DNA of 64,000 bases from DAHUYF01 sp963838385 (lineage in GTDB: Bacteria; Pseudomonadota; Alphaproteobacteria; ATCC43930; CGMCC-115725), in contig CAWIRE010000001.1 of NCBI GenBank assembly GCA_963838385.1, forward strand, positions 1,922,001 to 1,986,000, written 5' to 3'. Shown here piece by piece: positions 38,119-46,483 of the stretch. The translations under genes were made by a program, and so were the position numbers. The first letter of the stretch is position 1, and each line of letters starts with the position of its first letter. Under the pieces are notes generated by a model, which was not told where the DNA came from, did not search any database, and was given only the letters and a program-made list of their open reading frames with translations.

Positions 38119-39246
38119 TCAGAGAAACAAGGCGAGCACGCCGGTATAGCCGTAGAGCCGGTCGTGCGCGATCTCGCCATTGCCGAAGAATCCCGCCAGC
38201 GGGAACTCGCCCAGCGCGTCGCGGATCATGACCAGCTCCTCCGAGGGTCGGGCGAAGAGGTTGGGGCCGCGCGCGACGCAGCTGAAATAGAGTCCGGCGC
38301 GCGGCACGCCGCCGGCGCGGCGCTTCATCTGCTCGAGCAGCCGCGCGAGATCGGCGGTGGCGCTGGCGGGATCGCGGCGGCAGAACAGCACGGGATCGCC
38401 CGGCGCCACGGCCTGCGCCACGGCCAGCCATTGCCGCGGCACGTCGATGGCGACGAGATTGCGCACCAGGTAATCGCCGGTATCCGACCCCGCCACCGGG
38501 AATCCCGCGAAGATCAGCCCGGCGACACGCTTCAGATCGCGCGACAACAGCTCGCCGATGTCCTCCTTGAAGACCTCGAGCGCCGGCCGGCCGTCGATCG
38601 CCATGACGATGTTGTCGCGCGCCTCGGTGACGCGGCGCACCGGCCCGATCGGCGAGCAGCCCTGCGTCAGCCCGGTGATCACGGGAACGTCGGGCGCCAG
38701 CAGCACGCCGGAGAGCCCACCCTCGACGACGCGGCCGGCCACCTGCATCGGCGCCTCCGCCGCGGCGGCGAGCCCGCCGATCAGGAACAGCGACGCCTCG
38801 CGCGCCAGCGCGCCGATGCGCGCGGTGATATCGGGCACGCGGGGATCGCCGTGGACGATGCCGAGCATCGGCCGCACCCGCGCGAACCAGCCGTCGGACG
38901 CGGCGGCGAGCTGCTTCGCGTCCGCCTCGGCCGGCGCGAACAGGCGGAAGCTCTGCGGCGGCAGCGCCGCCACCAGCACCGCCAGCGCCGGCACGCCGAA
39001 ATACTCCTGACCGGCGGCGCAGACGCCGAGGCCGACGGTGCCGACCCAATCGGCGATGCGCGTGCGCTCGCGCAGGAAGGTGAGGATGCTGCCGAGATCG
39101 CCCGCGAGCGCGTCGGTGGCATAGATGAATCCGAGATTGGCGCCCGGCGGCAGCGTCGCGAGCTGGTCGGCGCAGGCCTTGGCCACCGCGGCCCAGCCCT
39201 CGCCCTGCGCATGGACGGCAAGGAAGCGGCTGTCCGATGCACTCAT
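38119..39246 (-). CDS. FIST-domain sensory protein
   Basis: A 375-residue cytoplasmic protein with FIST N (about 25-220) and FIST C (about 225-355) domains. Landmarks are GANLGFIYATDALAGDLGSI, WVGTVGLGVCAAGQEYFGVP, the middle PVITGLTQGCSPIGPVRRVT and the late GVPRAGLYFSCVARGPNLF. FIST proteins are thought to bind small molecules such as amino acids. Start ATG 39246 overlaps the end of the esterase gene by 4 nt (ATGA). It is therefore in an operon with tesA and thpR. Confidence 0.88.
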   Translation of the reverse strand: MSASDSRFLAVHAQGEGWAAVAKACADQLATLPPGANLGFIYATDALAGDLGSILTFLRERTRIADWVGTVGLGVCAAGQEYFGVPALAVLVAALPPQSFRLFAPAEADAKQLAAASDGWFARVRPMLGIVHGDPRVPDITARIGALAREASLFLIGGLAAAAEAPMQVAGRVVEGGLSGVLLAPDVPVITGLTQGCSPIGPVRRVTEARDNIVMAIDGRPALEVFKEDIGELLSRDLKRVAGLIFAGFPVAGSDTGDYLVRNLVAIDVPRQWLAVAQAVAPGDPVLFCRRDPASATADLARLLEQMKRRAGGVPRAGLYFSCVARGPNLFARPSEELVMIRDALGEFPLAGFFGNGEIAHDRLYGYTGVLALFL

Positions 39247-39989
39247 CCCTCGGTCCCCTTGTCGCGCAGCAGCCGCAGCACATAGGGCGCCAGCTTCCCG
39301 GCGATGAGCGCGGCGCCCGCCGCGTTGGGATGGAGCCCGTCCGCCTGCATGAGCTTGGGATCGAGCGCCACGCCGTCCAGGATGAAAGGATAGAGCGGCA
39401 CGTGATACTTGTCGGCCAGCCGCGGATAGATCGCGTCGAATTCCTGCCGGTAGTCGCGGCCCCAATTCGGCGGCGCGAGCATGCCGAGCAGCAGCACCTT
39501 GGCGCCGCTCGCCTTGAGGCGCGCCAGGATCCGGTCGAGATTGGCGTAGGTGAGCTTGGGGTCGATGCCGCGCAGCGCGTCGTTGGCGCCGAGCTCGAGC
39601 AGCACCACGCCCGGATGATCGGCCGTCGCCCAGTCGAGCCGGGCGAGCCCGTCGGCGCTGGTGTCGCCGGAGACGCCGCCATTCACCATCTCGACGGCGA
39701 CCCCCTGCTTCTGCAGCAGCGCCGCCAGCAGCGCCGGAAAGGCCTCGCCCGGCGACAGGCCGTATCCGGCGGTCAGGCTGTCGCCAAAGGCGAGGATGCG
39801 GGTCGCGGCGGCGGCGGGGATCGCCGACGCCAACGCCAGCCAGACCAGCGCGAGCGCGGCCGCCCGGCGGGCGATGGCGCCGCGGCGGCGGGGGCCGCTG
39901 TTGACAAGCGCCTGCGCGTCGCCATATCGGCGGAGGGCGCGCGGCGGCGGCGACACGCCGGACGTTCTTTGCTCGCGATGAGGTGACAT
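39243..39989 (-). CDS. tesA: TesA-type SGNH arylesterase/lysophospholipase
   Basis: A periplasmic GDSL/SGNH hydrolase of about 248 residues. Block I is ILAFGDSLTAGYGLSPGEAF (Ser nucleophile), block II G in NGGVSGDTSADG, block III GANDALRG (Asn), and block V DGLHPN (Asp and His). A signal peptide (RRAAALALVWLALASAIPAA) precedes it. The start is uncertain: ATG 39989 or GTG 39956, neither with a clear ribosome site. It is divergent from ybbA-ybbP as in Escherichia coli, where tesA has the same neighbours. It hydrolyses thioesters, lysophospholipids or aryl esters. Confidence 0.85.
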   Translation of the reverse strand: MSPHREQRTSGVSPPPRALRRYGDAQALVNSGPRRRGAIARRAAALALVWLALASAIPAAAATRILAFGDSLTAGYGLSPGEAFPALLAALLQKQGVAVEMVNGGVSGDTSADGLARLDWATADHPGVVLLELGANDALRGIDPKLTYANLDRILARLKASGAKVLLLGMLAPPNWGRDYRQEFDAIYPRLADKYHVPLYPFILDGVALDPKLMQADGLHPNAAGAALIAGKLAPYVLRLLRDKGTEG

Positions 39990-40722
39990 GCAGGGCCGGC
40001 CCCGCTCCGACGTTCCGATGATCCTGCTCGAGGACGTGCATCTAACACTGGCGAGCGCCGCCGGTGCCGTCAATGTGCTGCGCGGCGCCAGCCTGTCGGT
40101 GGCGGCGGGCGAGACCGTCAGCCTCGTCGGCCCCTCCGGCTCCGGCAAATCGACCCTGATGATGGTGGTGGGCGGGCTGGAGCGGCCGAGCCGCGGCCGC
40201 GTCACCATCGCCGGCAGCGACCTCGGAGCGCTCGACGAGGACGGGCTGGCGCGCTTCCGCCGCGACACCATCGGCATCGTCTTCCAGTCCTTCCACCTCA
40301 TCCCGACCATGACCGCGCTGGAGAATGTCGCGATCCCGCTGGAGCTCGCCGGTCGCGCCGACGCCTTCGCCGCCGCCGGCGCGCAGCTTGCCGCGGTCGG
40401 GCTCGAGGCGCGCGCGCTGCATTATCCCGGCCAGCTCTCCGGCGGCGAGCAGCAGCGCGTGGCGCTGGCCCGCGCCTTTGCCGCCGGGCCGCGCCTGCTG
40501 CTCGCCGACGAGCCCACCGGCAATCTCGACACCGCCACCGGCCGCCACGTCATCGAGCTGATCTTCGCGCTATCGGCCGAGCGCGGCACCACGCTGCTGC
40601 TCATCACCCATGACCGCGAGCTGGCGCGGCGCTGCGACCGGGTGCTGCACATGGCCGATGGCTGCGTCGTCGACAGCGAGGGCGCCGCCGGCGTCGTCGC
40701 GCTCGGCGGCGCCGAGCGATGA
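39988..40722 (+). CDS. ybbA: ABC transporter ATP-binding protein YbbA (LolD-like)
   Basis: A 244-residue ATPase of the LolD/MacB group. Walker A GPSGSGKSTLM, Q-loop IVFQSFHLIPTMTALENV, signature LSGGEQQRVALARAF, Walker B LLLADEPTGNLDT, switch LLITHDRELARR. ATG 39988 follows GAGGTG; its codon overlaps the start of the divergent tesA by two bases. The stop overlaps the permease start (ATGA). The pair with YbbP may extract or move lipids or lipoproteins; exact substrate unknown. Confidence 0.88.
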   Translation: MQGRPRSDVPMILLEDVHLTLASAAGAVNVLRGASLSVAAGETVSLVGPSGSGKSTLMMVVGGLERPSRGRVTIAGSDLGALDEDGLARFRRDTIGIVFQSFHLIPTMTALENVAIPLELAGRADAFAAAGAQLAAVGLEARALHYPGQLSGGEQQRVALARAFAAGPRLLLADEPTGNLDTATGRHVIELIFALSAERGTTLLLITHDRELARRCDRVLHMADGCVVDSEGAAGVVALGGAER

Positions 40723-43235
40723 CGCTGCTTCTTGCGGCACGCTGGGCGCGGCGCGAGCTGCGCGGCGGCATCCGCGGCTTCCGCATCTTTCTCGCCTGCC
40801 TGGCGCTCGGCACCGCGGTCATCGCCGGCGTCGGCTCGTTCTCGGCGGCGGTGAGCAGCGGGCTGCGCACCGATGCCCGCGCCATGCTCGGCGGCGATGT
40901 CGAGCTGCATCTCGTGCACCGGCAGGCGACCCCCGAGCAGCTGGCCTATCTCGAGAAGAGCGGCGCGCTCTCCGCCGTGGCCCAGATGCGCGCCATGGCG
41001 CGCACGGAGAGCGGCGACGCGCGCAGCCTGATCGATCTCAAGGCGGTCGACGGCGCCTATCCGCTCTATGGCACGGTCGGGCTCGAGCCGGCCGAGCCGC
41101 TCGCCGCGGCGCTGGCGCGGCGCGACGGGCGCTGGGGCGCGGCGGCGGCGCCCGAGCTGCTCGCCCGCCTCAAGCTGCATCTCGGCGACACCATCCGCGT
41201 CGGCGATGCCCAGTATGTGCTGCGCGCGCTGCTGCAGCACGAGCCCGACGCCGCCACCGGCGGCTTCGAGCTGGGCCCGCGGGTGATCATCGCCACGCCG
41301 GCGCTGGGCGAGAGCGGTCTGGTGCAGCCCGGCGCGCTGATCGGCTACAGCTATCGCCTGCGGCTGCCGCCGGGCGCCAGCGTTCGCCGCTGGATCGCCG
41401 GCGTCAGGCGCGACCTCCCCGATGCCGACTGGCGCATCCGCGATTTCGGCAACGCCTCGCCGATGCTGCAGCGGCTGATCGACCGGGTCACCATCTACAT
41501 GACGCTGGTCGGGCTGACGGCGCTGCTGGTGGGCGGGGTCGGCGTCGGCAATGCGGTGCGCGGATATCTCGCCGGCAAGACCGAGACCATCGCCACGCTC
41601 AAATGCCTGGGCGCGCCGGGCCGGCTCATCTTCGCGACATATCTGGCGCAGATCCTGGCGCTGGCGCTGCTCGGCATCGCCGCCGGGCTGGCGCTCGGCG
41701 CGCTGACGCCGCTGCTGGCGCGGCCGCTGCTCGCCGCCTTCCCGATCGCCGCGCGGGTGGGGATCTATCCCGCGCCGCTGCTGGTGGCCGCCGGCTTCGG
41801 CGTGCTGACCACGCTCGCCTTCGCGCTCTGGCCGCTCGCCGCCGCGCGCGAGGTGCCGGCGGCGGCGCTCTTCCGATCGCTCGTCGACCCCGCGCCCCGC
41901 TGGCCGCGCCCGCTCTACCTTGTCGCCATCGCCGCCGCGGCGCTGGCGCTGGCGCTGCTCGGCATCTTCACCGCCAGCGACCGGCTCACCGCGGCCTGGT
42001 TCGTGGTCGGCGCGGCGGCCGCGCTCGCCGCCTTCCGCCTGCTCGCTGCGCTGCTGGTGTGGCTCGCGCGCCACGCCGGCCGGCCGCGCCATCCCGGGTT
42101 GCGCCTGGCGCTCGCCAATCTCCACCGGCCCGGCGCGCCCACCGCGGGGGTCGTCGCCTCGCTCGGCCTCGGGCTCACCGTGCTGGTGGCGATCGCATTG
42201 GTCGAGGGCAATGTCGACGACACCATCGACCAGCGCCTGCCCGAGCACGCGCCCACCTTCTTCTTCATCGACATCCTGCCGAGCCAGGTGGCGGCGTTCG
42301 ACGCGCTGGTGAAGAGCACGCCCGGCGTCACCCAGGTGGCGCGCGTGCCGAGCCTGCGCGGCCGCATCACCCGCATCAACGGCGTCCCGGTCGAACGCGC
42401 GCGGGTCAAGCCCGAGGCGCGCTGGGCGATCAGCAACGAGCGCGGCCTGACCTACGCCGCGCTGCCGCCCAAGGGCTCGCGCATCGTCGCCGGGCGCTGG
42501 TGGCCCGAGGATTATCACGGGCCGACGCTGGTCTCGCTCGACGCCGACATCGCCGACGGCATGGGGCTCACCGTCGGCGATACGCTGACCGTGGACGTGC
42601 TCGGCCGCGAGGTCACCGCCACCGTCGCCAATCTGCGCGAGATCGACTGGACCTCGCTCGGCATCAACTTCGTGCTGGTGTTCTCGCCGGGCATCCTCGA
42701 CGGCGCGCCGCAGATGGACATCGCCACCGCGCGCACGCCGCCGGGCGAGGAGGCCGCGCTCGAGCGTGCGGTCACCGACCGCTTTCCCAACGTCTCGGCG
42801 ATCGCCGTCCGCGACGCGCTGGAGGCGGTGAGCAGCATCATCGTCGCCATCGCCACCGGGCTGCGGGCGATCGCGGCCATCACGCTCGCCGCCGGCACGC
42901 TGGTGCTGGCGGGCGCGGTGGCGGCCGGCCATCGCCGCCGCGTCTACGAGGCGGTGGTGCTGAAGGTCCTGGGTGCCACGCGGGCCGACATCACCCGCGC
43001 CTTCCTCATCGAATACGGGCTCATGGGCCTCGCCACCGCGGTGATCGCCGCCGGGCTCGGCACGCTCGCCGGCTGGCTCGTCCTCACCCGCGTCATGCAT
43101 CAGGACTGGCGCTTCCTGCCGGGCGTGGTGGCGCTCACCGCCCTGCTGGCGACGGTGCTGACGCTGGTGGTGGGCTATGCCGGCACCTGGCGGGCGCTCG
43201 GCGCCAAGCCTGCCCCCTATCTCCGCCACGAATAG
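40719..43235 (+). CDS. ybbP: FtsX-like ABC permease YbbP
   Basis: An 838-residue inner-membrane protein with an N-terminal helix, a large periplasmic part, and two FtsX-type helix bundles. These lie at about residues 255-390 and 695-830 (for example LVGLTALLVGGVGVGNAVRG and VLAGAVAAGHRRRVYEAVVL), with a central four-helix region. This is the YbbP layout. Translation is coupled to YbbA. YbbAP with TesA is thought to help extract or hydrolyse membrane-derived lipids (family knowledge, not proven here). Confidence 0.88.
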   Translation: MTLLLAARWARRELRGGIRGFRIFLACLALGTAVIAGVGSFSAAVSSGLRTDARAMLGGDVELHLVHRQATPEQLAYLEKSGALSAVAQMRAMARTESGDARSLIDLKAVDGAYPLYGTVGLEPAEPLAAALARRDGRWGAAAAPELLARLKLHLGDTIRVGDAQYVLRALLQHEPDAATGGFELGPRVIIATPALGESGLVQPGALIGYSYRLRLPPGASVRRWIAGVRRDLPDADWRIRDFGNASPMLQRLIDRVTIYMTLVGLTALLVGGVGVGNAVRGYLAGKTETIATLKCLGAPGRLIFATYLAQILALALLGIAAGLALGALTPLLARPLLAAFPIAARVGIYPAPLLVAAGFGVLTTLAFALWPLAAAREVPAAALFRSLVDPAPRWPRPLYLVAIAAAALALALLGIFTASDRLTAAWFVVGAAAALAAFRLLAALLVWLARHAGRPRHPGLRLALANLHRPGAPTAGVVASLGLGLTVLVAIALVEGNVDDTIDQRLPEHAPTFFFIDILPSQVAAFDALVKSTPGVTQVARVPSLRGRITRINGVPVERARVKPEARWAISNERGLTYAALPPKGSRIVAGRWWPEDYHGPTLVSLDADIADGMGLTVGDTLTVDVLGREVTATVANLREIDWTSLGINFVLVFSPGILDGAPQMDIATARTPPGEEAALERAVTDRFPNVSAIAVRDALEAVSSIIVAIATGLRAIAAITLAAGTLVLAGAVAAGHRRRVYEAVVLKVLGATRADITRAFLIEYGLMGLATAVIAAGLGTLAGWLVLTRVMHQDWRFLPGVVALTALLATVLTLVVGYAGTWRALGAKPAPYLRHE

Positions 43236-43321
43236 GGGCGGGTTCCGCGCATCATTGAATTAGCCGCCGGCTGTGCCAATATGCCCCGGCAAAGCTACAA
43301 CCCTATCTGGGGATTTTTACC

Positions 43322-44038
43322 ATGGCGTACGAACCGGGTAACCGCTGGACCGCAGGCAGCGCGGCGACGCAGATCGGCATCGATGCCGGCCTGCGGGAAT
43401 ACATGCTGCGCGTCTACAACTACATGGCGGGCGGCCTGGCCCTCACCGGCGCCGTGGCCTATCTCGCCGTGGCCAGCGGCGTCTATCAGGCGATCGCCAG
43501 CACCATCCTGTTCTGGGTCGTGCTGTTCGCGCCGCTCGGCCTGGTGATGCTGCTGAGCTTCCGCATCCAGAGCATGAGCCTGGGCGCGGCGCAGCTCACC
43601 TTCTGGGCCTATGCGGGGCTGATGGGACTGTCGCTCGCCGGCATCTTCCTGGTCTTCACCGGCGCCAGCATCGCCCGCGTGTTCTTCATCACCGCCGGCA
43701 CCTTCGCCGCCATGAGCCTCTACGGCTACACCACGCGCAGCGACCTCTCGCGCTTCGGCTCGTTCCTGTTCATGGGGCTGATCGGCATCATCATCGCCGG
43801 CCTCGTGAACATGTTCGTGCACTCGACCGCACTGCAATTCGCCCTCTCGGTGGCCGGCGTGCTCATCTTCACCGGGCTCACCGCCTGGGACACGCAGCAG
43901 ATCAAGGAGATGTATTTCGAGGGCGACGGCTCGGTCGTGATGGGCAAGAAGGCGATCATGGGCGCGCTCAGGCTCTATCTCGACTTCATCAACCTCTTCA
44001 TGATGCTGATGCAGCTGCTCGGCCAGCGTCGCGACTGA
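43322..44038 (+). CDS. Bax inhibitor-1/YccA family membrane protein
   Basis: A 238-residue BI-1 protein with seven hydrophobic helices. It contains MLRVYNYMAGGLALTGAVAY near the first helix and the family-specific VLIFTGLTAWDTQQIKEMYF before the last helix, with an acidic Asp pair implicated in calcium leak. A possible promoter TTGAAT (43255) - 17 bp - AATATG (43278) lies in front. YccA-like members interact with the FtsH protease; the role here is inferred from family. A terminator follows 25 nt after the stop. Confidence 0.92.
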   Translation: MAYEPGNRWTAGSAATQIGIDAGLREYMLRVYNYMAGGLALTGAVAYLAVASGVYQAIASTILFWVVLFAPLGLVMLLSFRIQSMSLGAAQLTFWAYAGLMGLSLAGIFLVFTGASIARVFFITAGTFAAMSLYGYTTRSDLSRFGSFLFMGLIGIIIAGLVNMFVHSTALQFALSVAGVLIFTGLTAWDTQQIKEMYFEGDGSVVMGKKAIMGALRLYLDFINLFMMLMQLLGQRRD

Positions 44039-44063
44039 CCGCCGTCCAGAGCCTCTCGGACAA

Positions 44064-44092
44064 CCGCCCGCGGCGCGCGCCGCGGGCGGTTT
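44064..44092. terminator. Terminator after the BI-1 gene
   Basis: Perfect 11-bp stem CCGCCCGCGGC / GCCGCGGGCGG with GCGC loop, followed by TTTCGCGTTT. It lies between BI-1 and the convergent SDR gene, whose stop begins at 44099, and may serve both. Confidence 0.7.
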
Positions 44093-44098
44093 CGCGTT

Positions 44099-44797
44099 TC
44101 AGGACTTGCCGTAGACCGGCACGATCGCGCCGCGCGTCACCGCGTTGCCCGGCGAGGCGAGGAAGAGGATCGTTGCCGCCACCTCCTCGACCTTGGGCCA
44201 GAGCGCGACATCCGCCTCCGGCATGGCGCGGCGGTTGGCCGGCGTGTCGAGGATCGACGGCGCCACGGCATTGACCAGGATGCCGTCCCCCGCCACCTCC
44301 TGCGCCAGCGCCTGGGTCAGCGCCGCCACCGCCGCCTTGCTCGCGGTATAGGCGACCATGCCGGCGCCGAGCCGCGGCTCCAGCGCCGGGCGGGCGGCGA
44401 CGTTGACGATGCGGCCGCCGCCGCTGCGCCGCATCGCCTCGACCGCGGCGCGGCAGCACAGGAAGGCACTCACCAGGTTCATCTCGAGCTGCGCCATGAG
44501 CGCCGGCTTGCCGGTCTCGACGAAGGGCGCCATGGCGAAACCGCCGGCGATGTGGATCGACGCCCAAAGCGGGGCGAGGCCGCCATAGACCGCCGCCACC
44601 GCCGCCTCGTCGGCCAGCGTGCCGGCGGCCAGCAGCCGCACGCGCTCATGGCCGCGATGGCGGAAATTCTCCGCCTCGCCGGCGTGGACATAGGGCACGT
44701 GGCAATAGGCGCCGCGCTCCAGCAGCCCCGCCACCACCGCCGTCCCGAGCGCGCCCGTGCCGCCGGTGACGACGACAGGACGACCGTCGAAATCCAT
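44099..44797 (-). CDS. Short-chain dehydrogenase/reductase
   Basis: A 232-residue classical SDR. The cofactor motif is TGGTGALG at residues 11-18, the NAG motif is replaced by HIAGG, and the catalytic pair lies in YTASK with a preceding helix. The C-terminus NAVAPSILDTPANRRAMPEA is typical. The usual catalytic serine position reads NVAARPA, so the Ser may be missing. Substrate unknown. It is convergent with the BI-1 gene and divergent from the DUF2892 gene. Confidence 0.83.
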   Translation of the reverse strand: MDFDGRPVVVTGGTGALGTAVVAGLLERGAYCHVPYVHAGEAENFRHRGHERVRLLAAGTLADEAAVAAVYGGLAPLWASIHIAGGFAMAPFVETGKPALMAQLEMNLVSAFLCCRAAVEAMRRSGGGRIVNVAARPALEPRLGAGMVAYTASKAAVAALTQALAQEVAGDGILVNAVAPSILDTPANRRAMPEADVALWPKVEEVAATILFLASPGNAVTRGAIVPVYGKS

Positions 44798-44924
44798 CGC
44801 TGCTGCCTCCGTGCGCCAAAGCTTAACCCGGCGGCAACGCGCTTGTGAAGCGGCGCGCGCCTGGAACCTTGGCGCCGAGGCGCCCGTTCAGCCCATGCCG
44901 CGTCTCGCTTTGGGAGAAGGCGTC

Positions 44925-45254
44925 ATGCCCCTGTCCACCCGCCCCGCCGCCGAGGGCAATCTCGGCGAGGCCGAGCGTCTGGTCTCGCTGCTGGCCGGCG
45001 CGGCGCTGCTGTTCTATGGCCTGGCGCGGCGCCCGTCGCTGGCGAGCCTGGCGCTGGCGGCAGGGGGCGGGCTGCTGCTGCAGCGGGGCGCCAGCGGCCA
45101 TTGCCTGGTCTACGAGGCGCTAGGGATCGGCGCGCCGAGGCAAGCGCAGCACTGGCTCGACGCGGTCGACCGCGATATCGACCACAGCTTTCCCGCCAGC
45201 GACCCGCCGTCGTGGAGCCCGCATATCGCGGGCCGTCCCGCCGCCGCGCGCTGA
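44925..45254 (+). CDS. DUF2892 (YgaP-like) membrane protein
   Basis: A 109-residue protein with two hydrophobic segments (about 22-40 and 44-60; LVSLLAGAALLFYGLARRPS and SLALAAGGGLLLQRG). A cytoplasmic tail ends in DHSFPASDPPSWSPHIAG, a motif common in this family. The ATG at 44925 follows GGAGAAGG; longer frames upstream lack support. Function unknown; these proteins often occur with stress or cell-envelope genes. Confidence 0.72.
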   Translation: MPLSTRPAAEGNLGEAERLVSLLAGAALLFYGLARRPSLASLALAAGGGLLLQRGASGHCLVYEALGIGAPRQAQHWLDAVDRDIDHSFPASDPPSWSPHIAGRPAAAR

Positions 45255-45271
45255 TCGGCCCGGCGCGGCGA

Positions 45272-45433
45272 TCAGAAATCCGTGCAGCGGCCGTTCTGCT
45301 CCCAATCGCCATAGCGGGTCGGCTCCGGCCCTTTGGGCCCGCCGATTTCCCGCGGTTTTTCGTCGCCCGTGCCGGTTTTTTGCGCCGGCGCCGCCGGTTT
45401 TCCAGCCGCGGGCTTGGGATCGTGCTCTGCCAT
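45272..45433 (-). CDS. DUF1674 / SDHAF4-like protein
   Basis: A 53-residue protein ending REIGGPKGPEPTRYGDWEQN, the conserved C-terminal motif of DUF1674, then GRCTDF. Its eukaryotic homologue SDHAF4 helps assemble flavinylated SdhA in succinate dehydrogenase. The N-terminal half is low-complexity Ala/Pro/Lys. The stop lies 17 nt beyond the convergent DUF2892 gene. It is divergent from htpX. Confidence 0.85.
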   Translation of the reverse strand: MAEHDPKPAAGKPAAPAQKTGTGDEKPREIGGPKGPEPTRYGDWEQNGRCTDF

Positions 45434-45526
45434 GAGGCAGATATGATCCGTGGGCGCGGAGTTGCCAAGCCTTGAAGAAACCGCCGGCCGACGCCAGCTA
45501 TGCAGCGGCAGGTTTGTGATCATCCC

Positions 45527-46438
45527 ATGACCATGGGCAACCTTTTTCGGACCGGCGTCCTGCTCGCCGCCCTCACCGCGCTCTTCATGGGCGTGGGTTG
45601 GCTGATCGGCGGCGGCACCGGCATGCTGATCGCGCTGGTCATCGCCGCCGCCGGCAATCTCTTCGCCTATTGGAACTCCGACCGCATCGTGCTCGGGGCC
45701 TATGAGGCGCGGCCGATCGCCCAGGTCGAGGCGCCGCGGCTGCACGACATCGTCGCCGGCCTGGCGCGGCGCGCCGGGATCCCGATGCCGCGTCTCCATC
45801 TCATCGACAGCGCGCAGCCCAATGCCTTCGCCACCGGCCGCGATCCCCGGCATGCGGCGGTGGCGGTGACGCGCGGCCTGCTGGCCGCGCTCGACGAGAC
45901 GGAAGCCGCCGCCGTCATCGCCCACGAGCTGTCGCATGTCGTGCATCGCGACACGCTGACCATGACGGTGACCGCGACGCTCGCCGGCGCCATCGGCATG
46001 CTGGCCAATTTCGCCTTCTTCCTCGGTCCGCGCCACGACGAGCGCGATGCGCCGCTCGGCGTGGCCGCGGCGCTGCTGGTGGCGATCCTCGCGCCGCTCG
46101 CCGCGCTGCTAGTGCAGATGGCGATCTCGCGCACGCGCGAATACGAGGCCGACCGGCACGGTGCGGAGATCAGCGGCGATCCGCTGGCGCTCGCCACCGC
46201 GCTCGGCAAGATCGAGGCGACGGCGCGCCGCAGCCCGCTGGCCGATGCCGAGCGCAATCCCGCCACCGCGCATCTCTTCATCGTGAACCCGCTGCGCGGC
46301 GCGGGCCTTGCCCATCTGTTCGCCACCCACCCCGCCACCGCGGAGCGCATCCGCCGCCTCGAGGCGATGGCGGCCGCCCGCGGCGTCGCCGGCACCGCCG
46401 GACCGCACGGGCCCTGGAGCGTGCGGCGCACCGCTTAG
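45527..46438 (+). CDS. htpX: HtpX-type membrane zinc metalloprotease
   Basis: A 303-residue M48 protease. Two N-terminal helices come first (about 7-50). The zinc site is HELSHVVH (HExxH at about residue 137), the third ligand Glu lies in SRTREYEADRHGAE, and two central helices occur at about 150-205. It degrades damaged membrane proteins together with FtsH. ATG 45527 is used; a second ATG lies two codons later. The C-terminus HLFATHPATAERIRRLEAMA is the family end. Confidence 0.92.
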   Translation: MTMGNLFRTGVLLAALTALFMGVGWLIGGGTGMLIALVIAAAGNLFAYWNSDRIVLGAYEARPIAQVEAPRLHDIVAGLARRAGIPMPRLHLIDSAQPNAFATGRDPRHAAVAVTRGLLAALDETEAAAVIAHELSHVVHRDTLTMTVTATLAGAIGMLANFAFFLGPRHDERDAPLGVAAALLVAILAPLAALLVQMAISRTREYEADRHGAEISGDPLALATALGKIEATARRSPLADAERNPATAHLFIVNPLRGAGLAHLFATHPATAERIRRLEAMAAARGVAGTAGPHGPWSVRRTA

Positions 46439-46483
46439 GCCGCGACACCCGGCGATGCCGGAACAATCGGCGCAGGGGCGCGT

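Noticed and set aside
40422..43229. Minus-strand open frame of more than 900 codons opposite ybbP
   Set aside because: Low-complexity translation, a shadow of the FtsX-like permease.
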